From Acidobacteriota bacterium (GTDB taxonomy: Bacteria; Acidobacteriota; Terriglobia; Terriglobales; Acidobacteriaceae), in contig JABCZC010000002.1 of the NCBI GenBank assembly GCA_013289875.1, positions 51,902 to 115,901 on the forward strand: 64,000 bases of DNA, given 5' to 3'. The notes below the pieces were generated by a model that saw nothing but the letters and a program-made list of their open reading frames with translations, had not been told where the DNA came from and made no database searches. Made by a program: the position numbers and the translations under genes. This document shows, in pieces, positions 57,662-64,000 of the stretch (the stretch's first letter is position 1; the number at the start of each line of letters is the position of its first letter).

Positions 57662-57667
57662 TCCCAC
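57640..57667 (+). terminator. 12-bp perfect hairpin overlapping the SDR stop codon
   Basis: GTGGGATCAACG (57640-57651), loop AAAG, CGTTGATCCCAC (57656-57667): a perfect twelve-base stem with a tetraloop that includes the TGA stop. No U tract follows. It may end transcription, protect the mRNA 3' end, or both. Confidence 0.5.
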
Positions 57668-58230
57668 AGGTGTGTCCATCGGTCTCTCTGCTGGCCTCTG
57701 CAAAAGAATCAAAACGTTCAGGGTGTCTATGAAGCTGCACGGTACCTAGAGACCTTGAACATGATCGATACGGTAGCTGCTGTACGATCCCCGAATGTAT
57801 TCCTGTCGATGAAGTCCCAAAGGACCCGTGAGCAGACCTTTTACCGATTCGAACTATTTGTCGGAGCCAGGAGGCTTCAAGATAGTTGGCGGACTATTTC
57901 CCTTGACTCGATATAACAGAAATAGAACAAAACGGCCCGGCCGCCAAAAGCAGTTGGGCCATTCTTATGTGCAGAGGACTACAAATGGAGCGGCCATCCC
58001 TAACTCATTTAGAATCTGTGACTCAGGAATAACTCCCGTCCCATTAATGACTTGCCAATGTCGCAAAGTGCTGCCCTGATCTCAGGGCAGATTTATCCCC
58101 GTAAACCTTTTTAGAATCAAATCCAAAGAAATAAAGGCAATGGTTTCAGATATTTGCCGTAACCTACCGGGCAAAGCTCGCCGAATCAAATACTTGTCGA
58201 AATCGAGGGGGAGGGGTAGCCTCGGGGGGA
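57668..58230. other. Gene-poor region between the SDR and omega-like genes
   Basis: About 560 bases in which I find no credible gene; the short open frames present show no family pattern or ribosome site. One hairpin stands out, CTGCCCTG-ATCT-CAGGGCAG at 58071-58090, without a U tract. It is downstream of the omega-like gene on the minus strand and may mark its transcript end. Confidence 0.5.
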
Positions 58231-58461
58231 TTAGGCCGCCGTCGAAATCATCAAAGTGTCGATGTGCGGCAACGGCTTCAACTCCGGGAGCGTTACCTGC
58301 ACATAGCTCCCGTTGGCGACATCCGTAAATACCTGGTTCGCGGTCTCTTCCACGCGGGTGGTGTTGATATGAAGCTTGCGGACGGCAATCATCGCCACAG
58401 TGGACAAAAGAAAGCGGTTAGGAATCTGCATTCCCGCGGAATAGATGAGTTCGGAGCGCAT
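58231..58461 (-). CDS. RNA polymerase omega-subunit-like small protein
   Basis: A 76-residue protein. Residues 14-30 (PNRFLLSTVAMIAVRKL) match the core helix of bacterial omega (pattern NRF-x-L-x-x-x-A-x-x-A-R), and N33 TTRVEETANQVF follows where acidobacterial omega proteins have an NTRIQDT-like block. Omega binds the beta-prime subunit and helps assemble RNA polymerase. The tail (about 50-76) is hydrophobic to neutral and not typical. A GAGG lies just before the ATG. It is isolated from gmk, dfp or spoT, the usual omega neighbours, so it may be a second, diverged copy. The family call rests on this short motif and is moderate. Confidence 0.5.
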   Translation of the reverse strand: MRSELIYSAGMQIPNRFLLSTVAMIAVRKLHINTTRVEETANQVFTDVANGSYVQVTLPELKPLPHIDTLMISTAA

Positions 58462-58525
58462 GGTGCCTCGTTTCGTTGCCGGTGAGATTCAGAAGGCCAG
58501 GCTCAGAAAACGAGGAAAGCCGAAA

Positions 58526-58624
58526 AGGGTGAAAACCCTGGCGCCGCCCGTGGAGCGCCGCTGCCTCAAGCATACGCTTGCGGGTTCGCTTTCCATAGGG
58601 AAATCGGGCCGGTCACGAGCCCGA
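58526..58624. ncRNA. Cluster of four small hairpins (possible structured leader or sRNA)
   Basis: Within 99 bases there are four simple hairpins: AGGGT-GAAA-ACCCT (58526-58539), GGCGC with GCGCC (58540-58559), CAAGC-ATAC-GCTTG (58567-58580) and TCGGGC with GCCCGA (58604-58624). The first has a GNRA-type loop on the plus strand. The segment is upstream of the omega-like gene on the minus strand and may be its leader. I recognise no RNA family. Confidence 0.25.
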
Positions 58625-58664
58625 GCAATAGATGCGTTCTCAACCCGGCGATATCGTAACCGGT

Positions 58665-58844
58665 TTACTCGTCGGCGGCGAGCAACTCGTTCAAGGTGGT
58701 CTTGTGCCTGGACTTGCGCTTTTGCTCACGTGAGACCGGCTCAATCACCCGCTCCGGCTTAGGCTGGCCCACCCGGTTGCGGGCGTTGGCTTTGACCGCC
58801 TTCACTGCGGAAAATGTCTTCTTTTTCGCTCGCTTTTTCGTCAT
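58665..58844 (-). CDS. Small basic protein, 59 residues, unknown
   Basis: A short open frame starting MTKKRAKKKTFSAVKAVKAN and ending LNELLAADE. It has about sixteen Lys/Arg among 59 residues, mostly in the first 20 and near KRKSRHK, then a short acidic end. AGGTAGG lies upstream of the ATG. This layout (a basic arm plus a short acidic tail) suggests nucleic acid or ribosome binding, but there is no family I can name. It is upstream of the omega-like gene on the same strand. A longer plus-strand frame overlapping it is highly Arg-rich and looks like a shadow. Confidence 0.5.
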   Translation of the reverse strand: MTKKRAKKKTFSAVKAVKANARNRVGQPKPERVIEPVSREQKRKSRHKTTLNELLAADE

Positions 58845-58923
58845 TTTTACGACCTACCTTAGCACTTCCCCTGAACCCCGGCTATCCATACAATGAATTT
58901 GTAACAGTGACGGGTGACGGACA

Positions 58924-59205
58924 ATGGAAGAGCGCGATTTTTTCGATGAAAGAGCTGAGCTAAAAACGCACACGTTAACCTGTCCGCATTGCGGCAAAGC
59001 GGACGAGTACCAACTCTCTTGGCTGGTGCGGCACAAGAAGAACTCCCTGCCCCGCCATGCTGACGAGCGCGACCGCGCCCGCTTCGCCAAGGCGCAATCC
59101 TACATGGTTCGCAAGGACGATATGGCCGCGTGCAAGAACATCCGCTGCCGCAAGCGTTTCGACGTCGCCGGATTGCAGTCGGTCGCATTCCTGCAATCGG
59201 CCTGA
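58924..59205 (+). CDS. Small zinc-ribbon-like protein, unknown
   Basis: A 93-residue protein with a CPHC pair (C20/C23) and a second pair C70/C75 in CKNIRCRKRFD, the spacing of a treble or zinc ribbon with a long loop between. The loop is rich in charged residues (HADERDRARFAK). It starts at an ATG close to GACGGACA. No named family comes to mind; it may bind nucleic acid or another protein. It is divergent from the 59-residue gene with an 80-base gap. Function unknown. Confidence 0.55.
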   Translation: MEERDFFDERAELKTHTLTCPHCGKADEYQLSWLVRHKKNSLPRHADERDRARFAKAQSYMVRKDDMAACKNIRCRKRFDVAGLQSVAFLQSA

Positions 59206-59228
59206 AGCCAATCAGCTGGAACAGTAAA

Positions 59229-59306
59229 CTTTTCGAGCAGTGCATTCAAGGCCTGCTCGTTCGCATCGACGTAGGCGACCATCGCCTTATCCGCAGGAGA
59301 GAGAGA
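59229..59306 (-). pseudogene. Remnant of an M20-type peptidase N terminus
   Basis: About 26 codons read SLSPADKAMVAYVDANEQAL then NALLEK, which resembles the start of secreted M20/ArgE-type peptidases (pattern SPAEK-x-x-VAYVDA then ALALLEK). The homology stops at once: the next residues and the frame's remainder, antisense to the zinc-ribbon gene, have no peptidase pattern. The signal peptide side is also not recognisable. It looks like a deletion scar of a once complete gene. Confidence 0.4.
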
Positions 59307-59411
59307 CTGCTCCGCAGTTCCGGCAGTCAAGGGGCGCTGATAGGGAAAAAAGCAAATCCTTTCCGCATGATGGGAAACGATAGCATCGAAAGTTAGGCAG
59401 GATTGCTACTG

Positions 59412-60220
59412 ATGATGCGCAGATTCCTTACAATACTCCTCTTCCTTCCCGCACTTTGTCTCGCACAGAGTAGTCGACGCTATCTCGGGTTCGACAAGAA
59501 TGATTATCCCGGCGACGAGTTGCTCCCGGCCTCCACAAGACCTTCGCCTACACCGGCTACTGGCTGAACAATCCGCCGGGCATGTCTTCGAACCCCTGGG
59601 TCGGCAAGCGTGATCGTGTACGAACAGCCGGGTTCGGTTTTCTGATTCTGTTCAACGGCCGTCTTGACGCGGACCTGAAAGGAAAGGATGCGGCGGCGCT
59701 CGGCAAGGTTGACGCGCAGGCTGCGATCGCCGCGGCCCTGAGAGAGAACTTTCCCGCCGCATCCATCATTTTTCTTGACCAGGAAGAAGGCGGGCGGCTG
59801 CTGCCCGAACAGGCGGCTTACGTTGGAGCATGGATCGACACTGTCAGTGACTCTGATTTTCACGCCGGAGTCTACTGCTCGGCGATCTCTGTGCCTGACG
59901 GGACCGGCAAGATCTCCACAGCACTAGACATCGCCAAACGCTTCGCTACTTCCGACAATCAGCTTGCCCTGTGGATATTCAACGACCAATGCCCGCCGGC
60001 TCCCGGTTGTATCTCGAAAGTCGCCGATCCCACCAGCGGCGGAATCAAAGACGCACGGGCGTGGCAGTATGCCCGATCGCCTCGATCCGAGATCGCCGCC
60101 TCATGCAAGGGTGGCTACGCCGCAGACAACAATTGTTATGCCCCGGGTCTGCCGCACTCCAGCAAAACGCAGATCGACATGAACACAAGCAATACGCGCG
60201 ATCCCTCTGCCGGCCGTTAG
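59412..60220 (+). pseudogene. Secreted Rv2525c/DUF1906-like glycoside-hydrolase-like protein, frameshifted
   Basis: Translation from ATG 59412 gives a signal peptide (MMRRFLTILLFLPALCLAQS) and RRYLGFDKNDYPGDELLPA, then meets TGA about 12 codons later. From base 59531 the frame shifted by one gives LHKTFAYTGYWLNNPPGMSS and runs to the stop at 60220. Joining the two makes one protein of about 270 residues of the DUF1906/Rv2525c-like type (a GH25-like TIM barrel thought to act on cell-wall sugars), with FLDQEEGG as acidic active-site candidate. One missing base in the GGCC-TCC run near 59529-59533 explains it. It is a true frameshift, a sequencing error or, less likely, programmed. Confidence 0.65.
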
Positions 60221-60264
60221 ATTGGCGACGCAGGCTGGAGACACGCTATACTGACCCGTTTGCT

Positions 60265-61047
60265 ATGAAGATTCTTGTATGTATCAAGCAGGTCCCGCAA
60301 AAGGACGCTCCGCTCAAGCTGAACGATGACAGCACGTGGATTCGTGAGGATGTCTCGTACGAAGTCAATGAACCGGACGCCTACGCGCTCGAGGAGGCTC
60401 TGCGCCAGAAGGAAAAGCACGGCGGCGAGGTGACGGTGATCACCGCCGGTCCGGCCCGGGCATCGCAGGTGCTGCGCGAGGCGCTGGCCAAGGGGGCGGA
60501 TCGAGCCATACATCTCGAAGACGACAAGTTCGTGCGGCTCGACTCCGCCAATACCGCCCGTGCGATTGCCGCAGCGGTTGCCCCCCCGCTGTCAGACGAC
60601 AACTTCGACCTCATCGTCACCGGGCTACAGTCCGACGATTACGGTTGCGCGCAGACTGGCGTGCTGCTGGCCGAGATTCTGGGCCTGCCCCACGCCACTA
60701 TCATCATCGGCATCGAGAAAACAGACGGCGGGCTGCACCTGAAGCGCGAACTCGAGGCCGGACACTACCAGTTCATCGATATGAAGATGCCAGCCGTGCT
60801 GACGATTCAGAGCGGCATCAACAAGCTGCGCTATGCCACGCTGATCGGCATCAAGCAGGCAAAGATGAAGCCCATGCGCAAGGTGACCTGGGCAGAAGTC
60901 GAGTCGAAACTGAGCAGGAACCAGCAGGAGATCGAGCGTCTCTACGTCCCGCAAAAGCAGAAGAAAACCGAAATGATTCAGGGATCGGCGGGCGAAGCGG
61001 CGCGAAAGCTGGTCGAGTACCTGAAAAACGAAGCGCGCGTGATTTAA
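60265..61047 (+). CDS. etfB: Electron transfer flavoprotein beta subunit
   Basis: A 260-residue EtfB. It begins MKILVCIKQVPQKDAPLKLN and has SYEVNEPDAYALEEALRQKE and VTVITAGPARASQVLREAL, the usual adenine nucleotide-binding fold. Near residues 110-145 ADDYG-like wording (SDDYGCAQTGVLLAEILG) forms the AMP site, and KMPAVLTIQSGINKLRYAT closes it. The ATG at 60265 is chosen; the same frame is open further upstream across the previous gene's 3' end without homology. With EtfA it carries electrons from acyl-CoA and other dehydrogenases to the quinone pool. Confidence 0.95.
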   Translation: MKILVCIKQVPQKDAPLKLNDDSTWIREDVSYEVNEPDAYALEEALRQKEKHGGEVTVITAGPARASQVLREALAKGADRAIHLEDDKFVRLDSANTARAIAAAVAPPLSDDNFDLIVTGLQSDDYGCAQTGVLLAEILGLPHATIIIGIEKTDGGLHLKRELEAGHYQFIDMKMPAVLTIQSGINKLRYATLIGIKQAKMKPMRKVTWAEVESKLSRNQQEIERLYVPQKQKKTEMIQGSAGEAARKLVEYLKNEARVI

Positions 61048-61084
61048 TGGCTGTAAGCCACCCCTAAGAGGAGACGAAGACACC

Positions 61085-61360
61085 ATGGCAAATCTGACCA
61101 TCCCCGCAACGGAGCGCGGTTTAGCGCCTGAGCAGGTTGAAACCTTAGACAAGCGCCGCCAGTGGGGGCTCACCTTCCAGGTTATCGCCGGCCAGTTCGC
61201 CTTCTTCGCCGTGTTGCTGACGCTCTGGACCGGACAGGATCTGACCTATTCGCCGGGATGGATCCGACCCATGTTCTATCTGAATGTGCTGACCGGTGTG
61301 CTCGCCGTAATCTTCGGCATTTACGGAACCTGGTTGAAGAGGGGCGCGCAGGAGTTCTAG
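61085..61360 (+). CDS. Small two-helix membrane protein between etfB and etfA
   Basis: A 91-residue protein with a polar N terminus (1-28) and two membrane helices (about 30-48 and 63-83), joined by a short loop with TGQDLTYSPGWIRPM, and a basic end WLKRGAQEF. I know no named family. A GAGGAG-type ribosome site precedes the ATG. It lies 37 bases after etfB and 59 bases before etfA on the same strand, so it is almost certainly co-transcribed. The position suggests a membrane dock for EtfAB or a link to a quinone reductase; this is inference. Confidence 0.75.
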   Translation: MANLTIPATERGLAPEQVETLDKRRQWGLTFQVIAGQFAFFAVLLTLWTGQDLTYSPGWIRPMFYLNVLTGVLAVIFGIYGTWLKRGAQEF

Positions 61361-61419
61361 GGACTGGCCGTCCAGGCAACAGCGCCTTGGGCGCAACGAC
61401 TTGAGAGTACACAATAAGC

Positions 61420-62409
61420 ATGGCAGACAGCATTCTGGTAGTGGCGGAGCAGCGCGAGGGCAAGCTCAACCGGGTTTCGTTCGAGACGATCGCGGCGGCG
61501 CAGGCAATATCGAAGGATACGGGCTGGCCGGTTGAGGTCGTGCTGGCCGGGAACGGCGTCTCGGCGCTTGCTCAGGAGCTTGCGCAGAAGGCCGTTGCCA
61601 AAGTCTACGCGCTCGAATCGCCTACGCTTGAGGCCTACACGTCTGACTCTTACGTCTACGCACTCAAGAGCTTCATCTCCGAGAAGCAGCCAAAGCTGGT
61701 GCTCTTCCCGCATACGTACCAGGTCCGGGACTTCGCGCCGCGACTGGCGCTGGCGCTCGACCGGACGCTGATCTCTGACTCGATCGGCTACAAGCACGAT
61801 GGCGGCAAGCTGCTCTTCACCCGGCAGATGTTTCAGGGCAAGTTCGCGGCGGATGTTTCCTTTGCCGGAGACGCTCCGTGGCTGGCGACTATCCAGATCG
61901 GTACTTTCCGGGGCGACCATGCGGAAGCTGGTTCGGCTTTGGTTGAAAATGTCGCTGCAGCGGTGGCGGACAGCCCGGCCCGCGTGACTCCCCATGAAGT
62001 TTTCCAGGAGGCAAAACAGGCCGTCGATCTCTCCCAGGCCGAGGTCATCGTCGCTGTCGGTCGCGGCATCAAGGAGCAGAAGAATCTCGCGCTCGCCGAA
62101 GACCTGGCCAAGGCGCTCGGCGGTGAGGTCGCCGCATCCCGCCCCATCTGCGACAACGGCTGGCTGCCGCTCGAGCGCCAGATAGGATCGTCGGGGCAGA
62201 CGGTCGCTCCCAAGCTCTACTTCGCGCTCGGTATCAGCGGAGCCATCCAGCACATCGTCGGCATGAAGGGCTCGCGGACGATTGTCGCCATCAATAAGGA
62301 CGCTGAGGCTCCGATCTTCGAGATCGCCGACGTCGGCGTAGTGGGCAACCTCTTCGATGTGGTTCCGGCCGTGACTGAGGAGATTAAGAAGGCAAGGGCG
62401 GGAGCCTAG
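61420..62409 (+). CDS. etfA: Electron transfer flavoprotein alpha subunit
   Basis: A 329-residue EtfA, which holds the FAD. The N-terminal domain starts [20 protein letters not shown]. The C-terminal FAD domain has [20 protein letters not shown], then [20 protein letters not shown] and [20 protein letters not shown], which are the FAD-binding signature and its partner strand. Full length. Together with EtfB it forms the heterodimer that passes electrons from dehydrogenases to the respiratory chain. Third gene of the etfB-small protein-etfA unit. Confidence 0.96.
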   Translation: MADSILVVAEQREGKLNRVSFETIAAAQAISKDTGWPVEVVLAGNGVSALAQELAQKAVAKVYALESPTLEAYTSDSYVYALKSFISEKQPKLVLFPHTYQVRDFAPRLALALDRTLISDSIGYKHDGGKLLFTRQMFQGKFAADVSFAGDAPWLATIQIGTFRGDHAEAGSALVENVAAAVADSPARVTPHEVFQEAKQAVDLSQAEVIVAVGRGIKEQKNLALAEDLAKALGGEVAASRPICDNGWLPLERQIGSSGQTVAPKLYFALGISGAIQHIVGMKGSRTIVAINKDAEAPIFEIADVGVVGNLFDVVPAVTEEIKKARAGA

Positions 62410-62476
62410 TTCCCTTTTTGGAACTGCCTTCTATCCTTCCCTCCTACCCCCCTCCCCCCTGCATTCCCATTCACTT

Positions 62477-62569
62477 CTGTTACCGTTTCATAACAAAGGG
62501 TTTAAGCCACACCTCGGATTAATGAATCCTGTTACCGATTCATTTGAAAGGGGTTAGGGTACACCTCGG
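62477..62569. repeat. Two 41-base imperfect direct repeats
   Basis: 62477-62517 and 62529-62569 align without gaps and agree at 33 of 41 bases. Both begin CTGTTACCG and end CACCTCGG; the differences are mostly in the middle. They are separated by 11 bases. There are only two copies, so this is not a CRISPR array. Confidence 0.6.
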
Positions 62570-62666
62570 CGTCTGTACCATTGTTTTGTGTTACTTACAG
62601 CTCTTACCAAAGAATCAATCACTTACAGGAAATAGCTTATTTTGTGTGACTTGCAGGCCGCACAAC

Positions 62667-62702
62667 AAAAGAGCCTGGCTAGTGATAGCCAGGCTCTTTT
62701 TA
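62667..62702. terminator. Strong bidirectional rho-independent terminator
   Basis: AAAAGAGCCTGGCTA (62667-62681), loop GTGA, TAGCCAGGCTCTTTT (62686-62700): a perfect fifteen-base stem with a tetraloop, A-rich on one side and T-rich on the other, so it can work in both directions. It probably ends the etf operon transcript and the opposing ScyD-like transcript. Confidence 0.9.
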
Positions 62703-63049
62703 GTCTCTATTTCTATTGTAGCGGGTTTGGCGAAATTGTCGGCCAAGAAAAGGCAGGGTACAGGGTTCAGATTTCGAGACCGCCGTTGTCTGTGTCTATT
62801 CCGGCATTGTCCATATTCGCGAGCTCTGAGTCACTTCCCATATGCCGACTTATCATTAGCTATCGTCTACGCTCGGTGCAACGCGTGGCAGCATTCATAG
62901 CAATGGTTCGGCTCGCTGAATGCTTGCAGTGGCGTCTATTGTTCGACTAGCAGTGGCCCACTACCGGGTAGTCGGCGACGCACTTACCGAGGGTGGCCGG
63001 GCAGGTGCCTCGCCTTGATACCGGAGCCGCCTGCCCCCCGTTTGGACTA

Positions 63050-64000
63050 TCAATGATCACAGTCATGGTCATTCAATTCAACCCTTAGGACTTGGCCCAA
63101 TCCTTCGGGTGGCGGGCCGAATCCAACGTTCGAGACGTATAGGTTCCCATCGGGCCCCATGATCATCGCGGTTGGCAGGAAGAGGCCTGTCACAATTGCG
63201 TGACGCGATCCGTCACGGTCGAAACGAATGATGTCGCCGGTCATCGGCGTGGGAAACATATTGCCGGCTCCGGTCGTATTCTCCAGCACATACAAGCGAT
63301 CACGATCGTCGAAAGCCACACTCATAACGGTAGTCAGGTCGGATTCTACGACGTCGAAATCATCATGGTGTTTCAAGCGGTAAACACTTGAGCTCCCGTC
63401 AACGATGGGGAACTTGCCGAGATTGCCGAAGTAAAAGTCATGGTCGTGGTAGCTGAGCCCTGTAGGCCCAATCCATTTCGAACTATCGAAGGTCGAGACG
63501 TCACTGATACGCCGAATCTCCCCGGTTCGAGGATCAATGCGATCGATCTCCTGGTGATTCGGCTCGACAGCGTACAGGAAATCGTGAACCGCGATCATGC
63601 TGTACCAGGTGCCGTCGGGCTCGAAATCGTCGGCGGACAATGAAATATTCGCCGTGGGGTGGGTCATTTGAAATGCGCTCAGGTCCGCGACCTGGTTCCA
63701 GGTCCCGTCTCGATGAATCCGCAGCACGGCGTTCACCGTGCCTTTCAGTCCGTGACTGCAACCGGCGCCGGCCAGAATGGCATAAAGCTCATCCCTAATG
63801 AAGGCGACGTCGGAGACGCCACTCACTAGATTCCCTTGAGCGGGGCTGGTCTGGCTGGACGGCAATCCGTCAGCGACCGTGGTGCGGTGGCCGTGCCGGT
63901 CAAATTTGGAAATGCGCGCTGTAAATCCGCCGCTGTAAGGACCTACGGGACCGGGAACCTGCGTGCATTCCTCAGGTATGGTTGTCATCGTGCCTCCTGC
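63050..64000 (-). CDS. ScyD/ScyE-like beta-propeller protein (5' end outside the window)
   Basis: The visible 316 residues form a six-bladed NHL-like propeller. Repeating blade edges are seen: VSGVSDVAFIRDELYAILAG, IAVHDFLYAVEPNHQEIDRI, GPTGLSYHDHDFYFGNLGKF, MSVAFDDRDRLYVLENTTGA and AMIMGPDGNLYVSNVGFGPP. This is the ScyD/ScyE family, mostly of unknown role outside cyanobacterial scytonemin clusters. An ATG at 63988 has GGAGG upstream, but the frame continues through AGGT before it, matching the EAG-x-GG turn that precedes this point in family members. The real start is therefore probably beyond 64000, with a missing first blade and perhaps a signal peptide. Confidence 0.8.
   Translation of the reverse strand, partial: AGGTMTTIPEECTQVPGPVGPYSGGFTARISKFDRHGHRTTVADGLPSSQTSPAQGNLVSGVSDVAFIRDELYAILAGAGCSHGLKGTVNAVLRIHRDGTWNQVADLSAFQMTHPTANISLSADDFEPDGTWYSMIAVHDFLYAVEPNHQEIDRIDPRTGEIRRISDVSTFDSSKWIGPTGLSYHDHDFYFGNLGKFPIVDGSSSVYRLKHHDDFDVVESDLTTVMSVAFDDRDRLYVLENTTGAGNMFPTPMTGDIIRFDRDGSRHAIVTGLFLPTAMIMGPDGNLYVSNVGFGPPPEGLGQVLRVELNDHDCDH

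Larger units (their letters stand above)
62410..63049. other. Non-coding region between etfA and the ScyD-like gene
   Basis: 640 bases with no credible gene. It holds a small hairpin just after the etfA stop (AGTTCC at 62408-62413 with GGAACT at 62420-62425), a pair of 41-base imperfect repeats, and a perfect terminator (each listed or discussed separately). The remainder, 62703-63049, shows nothing I can name. Open frames crossing this region overlap the terminator and look spurious. Confidence 0.55.

Noticed and set aside
58445..58762. 105-codon plus-strand frame opposite the omega-like and basic protein genes
   Set aside because: Very Arg-rich, no ribosome site, covers the hairpin cluster; the minus-strand frames fit better.
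59971..60264. Upstream extension of etfB to 59971
   Set aside because: The extra residues overlap the preceding gene in another frame and match nothing; EtfB starts at MKILVCIKQ.
62477..62569. CRISPR-like repeat pair
   Set aside because: Only two imperfect copies with an 11-base gap and no cas genes.
62544..62900. 118-codon plus-strand frame
   Set aside because: It runs through one of the 41-base repeats and the perfect terminator, so it cannot be a normal gene.

Overview
The window looks like chromosomal DNA of an Acidobacteriota member (class Terriglobia, Granulicella/Edaphobacter-like). This is inferred from the GC-rich coding style, the mix of genes (large DUF2339 membrane protein, fused membrane/spermidine-synthase-like protein, ScyD/ScyE-like protein, tandem HAE1 RND pumps) and the style of the small proteins; no rRNA, tRNA or marker gene here confirms it. 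Both ends cut through genes: a solute-binding protein on the left and a ScyD/ScyE-like beta-propeller on the right.

Layout. 3-6733: dipeptide-type binding protein, a zinc-binding methyltransferase, a GH2 exo-glucosaminidase-like enzyme and a UDP-sugar dehydrogenase. 6822-31248: one type VI secretion locus. The minus-strand arm runs tssB, tssC, hcp, tagJ, tssA, tssE, tssF, tssG, clpV, vgrG, PAAR, DcrB/Eag-like. The plus-strand arm holds tssK1, then tssK2-tssL-tssM. A proline-rich, tail-anchored repeat protein lies on the minus strand between the two tssK genes, and a PP2C phosphatase closes the locus. 31409-35321: a YkgJ-type cysteine-cluster protein and a DUF2339 protein. 35419-44661: an mdtABC-like tripartite RND efflux operon. 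45028-48853: glpK-glpD-glpF for glycerol use. 48880-53595: CLC antiporter, ankyrin protein and membrane spermidine-synthase-like protein. 53767-56717: an MFS / HAD phosphatase / DeoR module that looks like a sugar uptake and dephosphorylation unit. 56933-60220: an SDR enzyme and a patch of small or broken genes (omega-like subunit, 59-residue basic protein, zinc ribbon, peptidase relic, frameshifted secreted protein). 60265-62409: etfB, a small membrane protein, etfA. 62410-63049: non-coding DNA with a perfect bidirectional terminator.

How the genes work together. The T6SS has sheath (TssB/C), tube (Hcp), spike (VgrG, PAAR), baseplate (TssA/E/F/G/K), recycling ATPase (ClpV with TagJ) and membrane complex (TssL/M). 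No tssJ lipoprotein, FHA protein or Thr kinase is visible. The unusual parts are two divergent TssK paralogues and the repeat protein between them: a long Pro-rich arm with eight copies of a short G-x-F-T-[QRE]-hydrophobic motif ending in one C-terminal membrane helix. I know no named family for it, and it is the best candidate here for an undescribed component.
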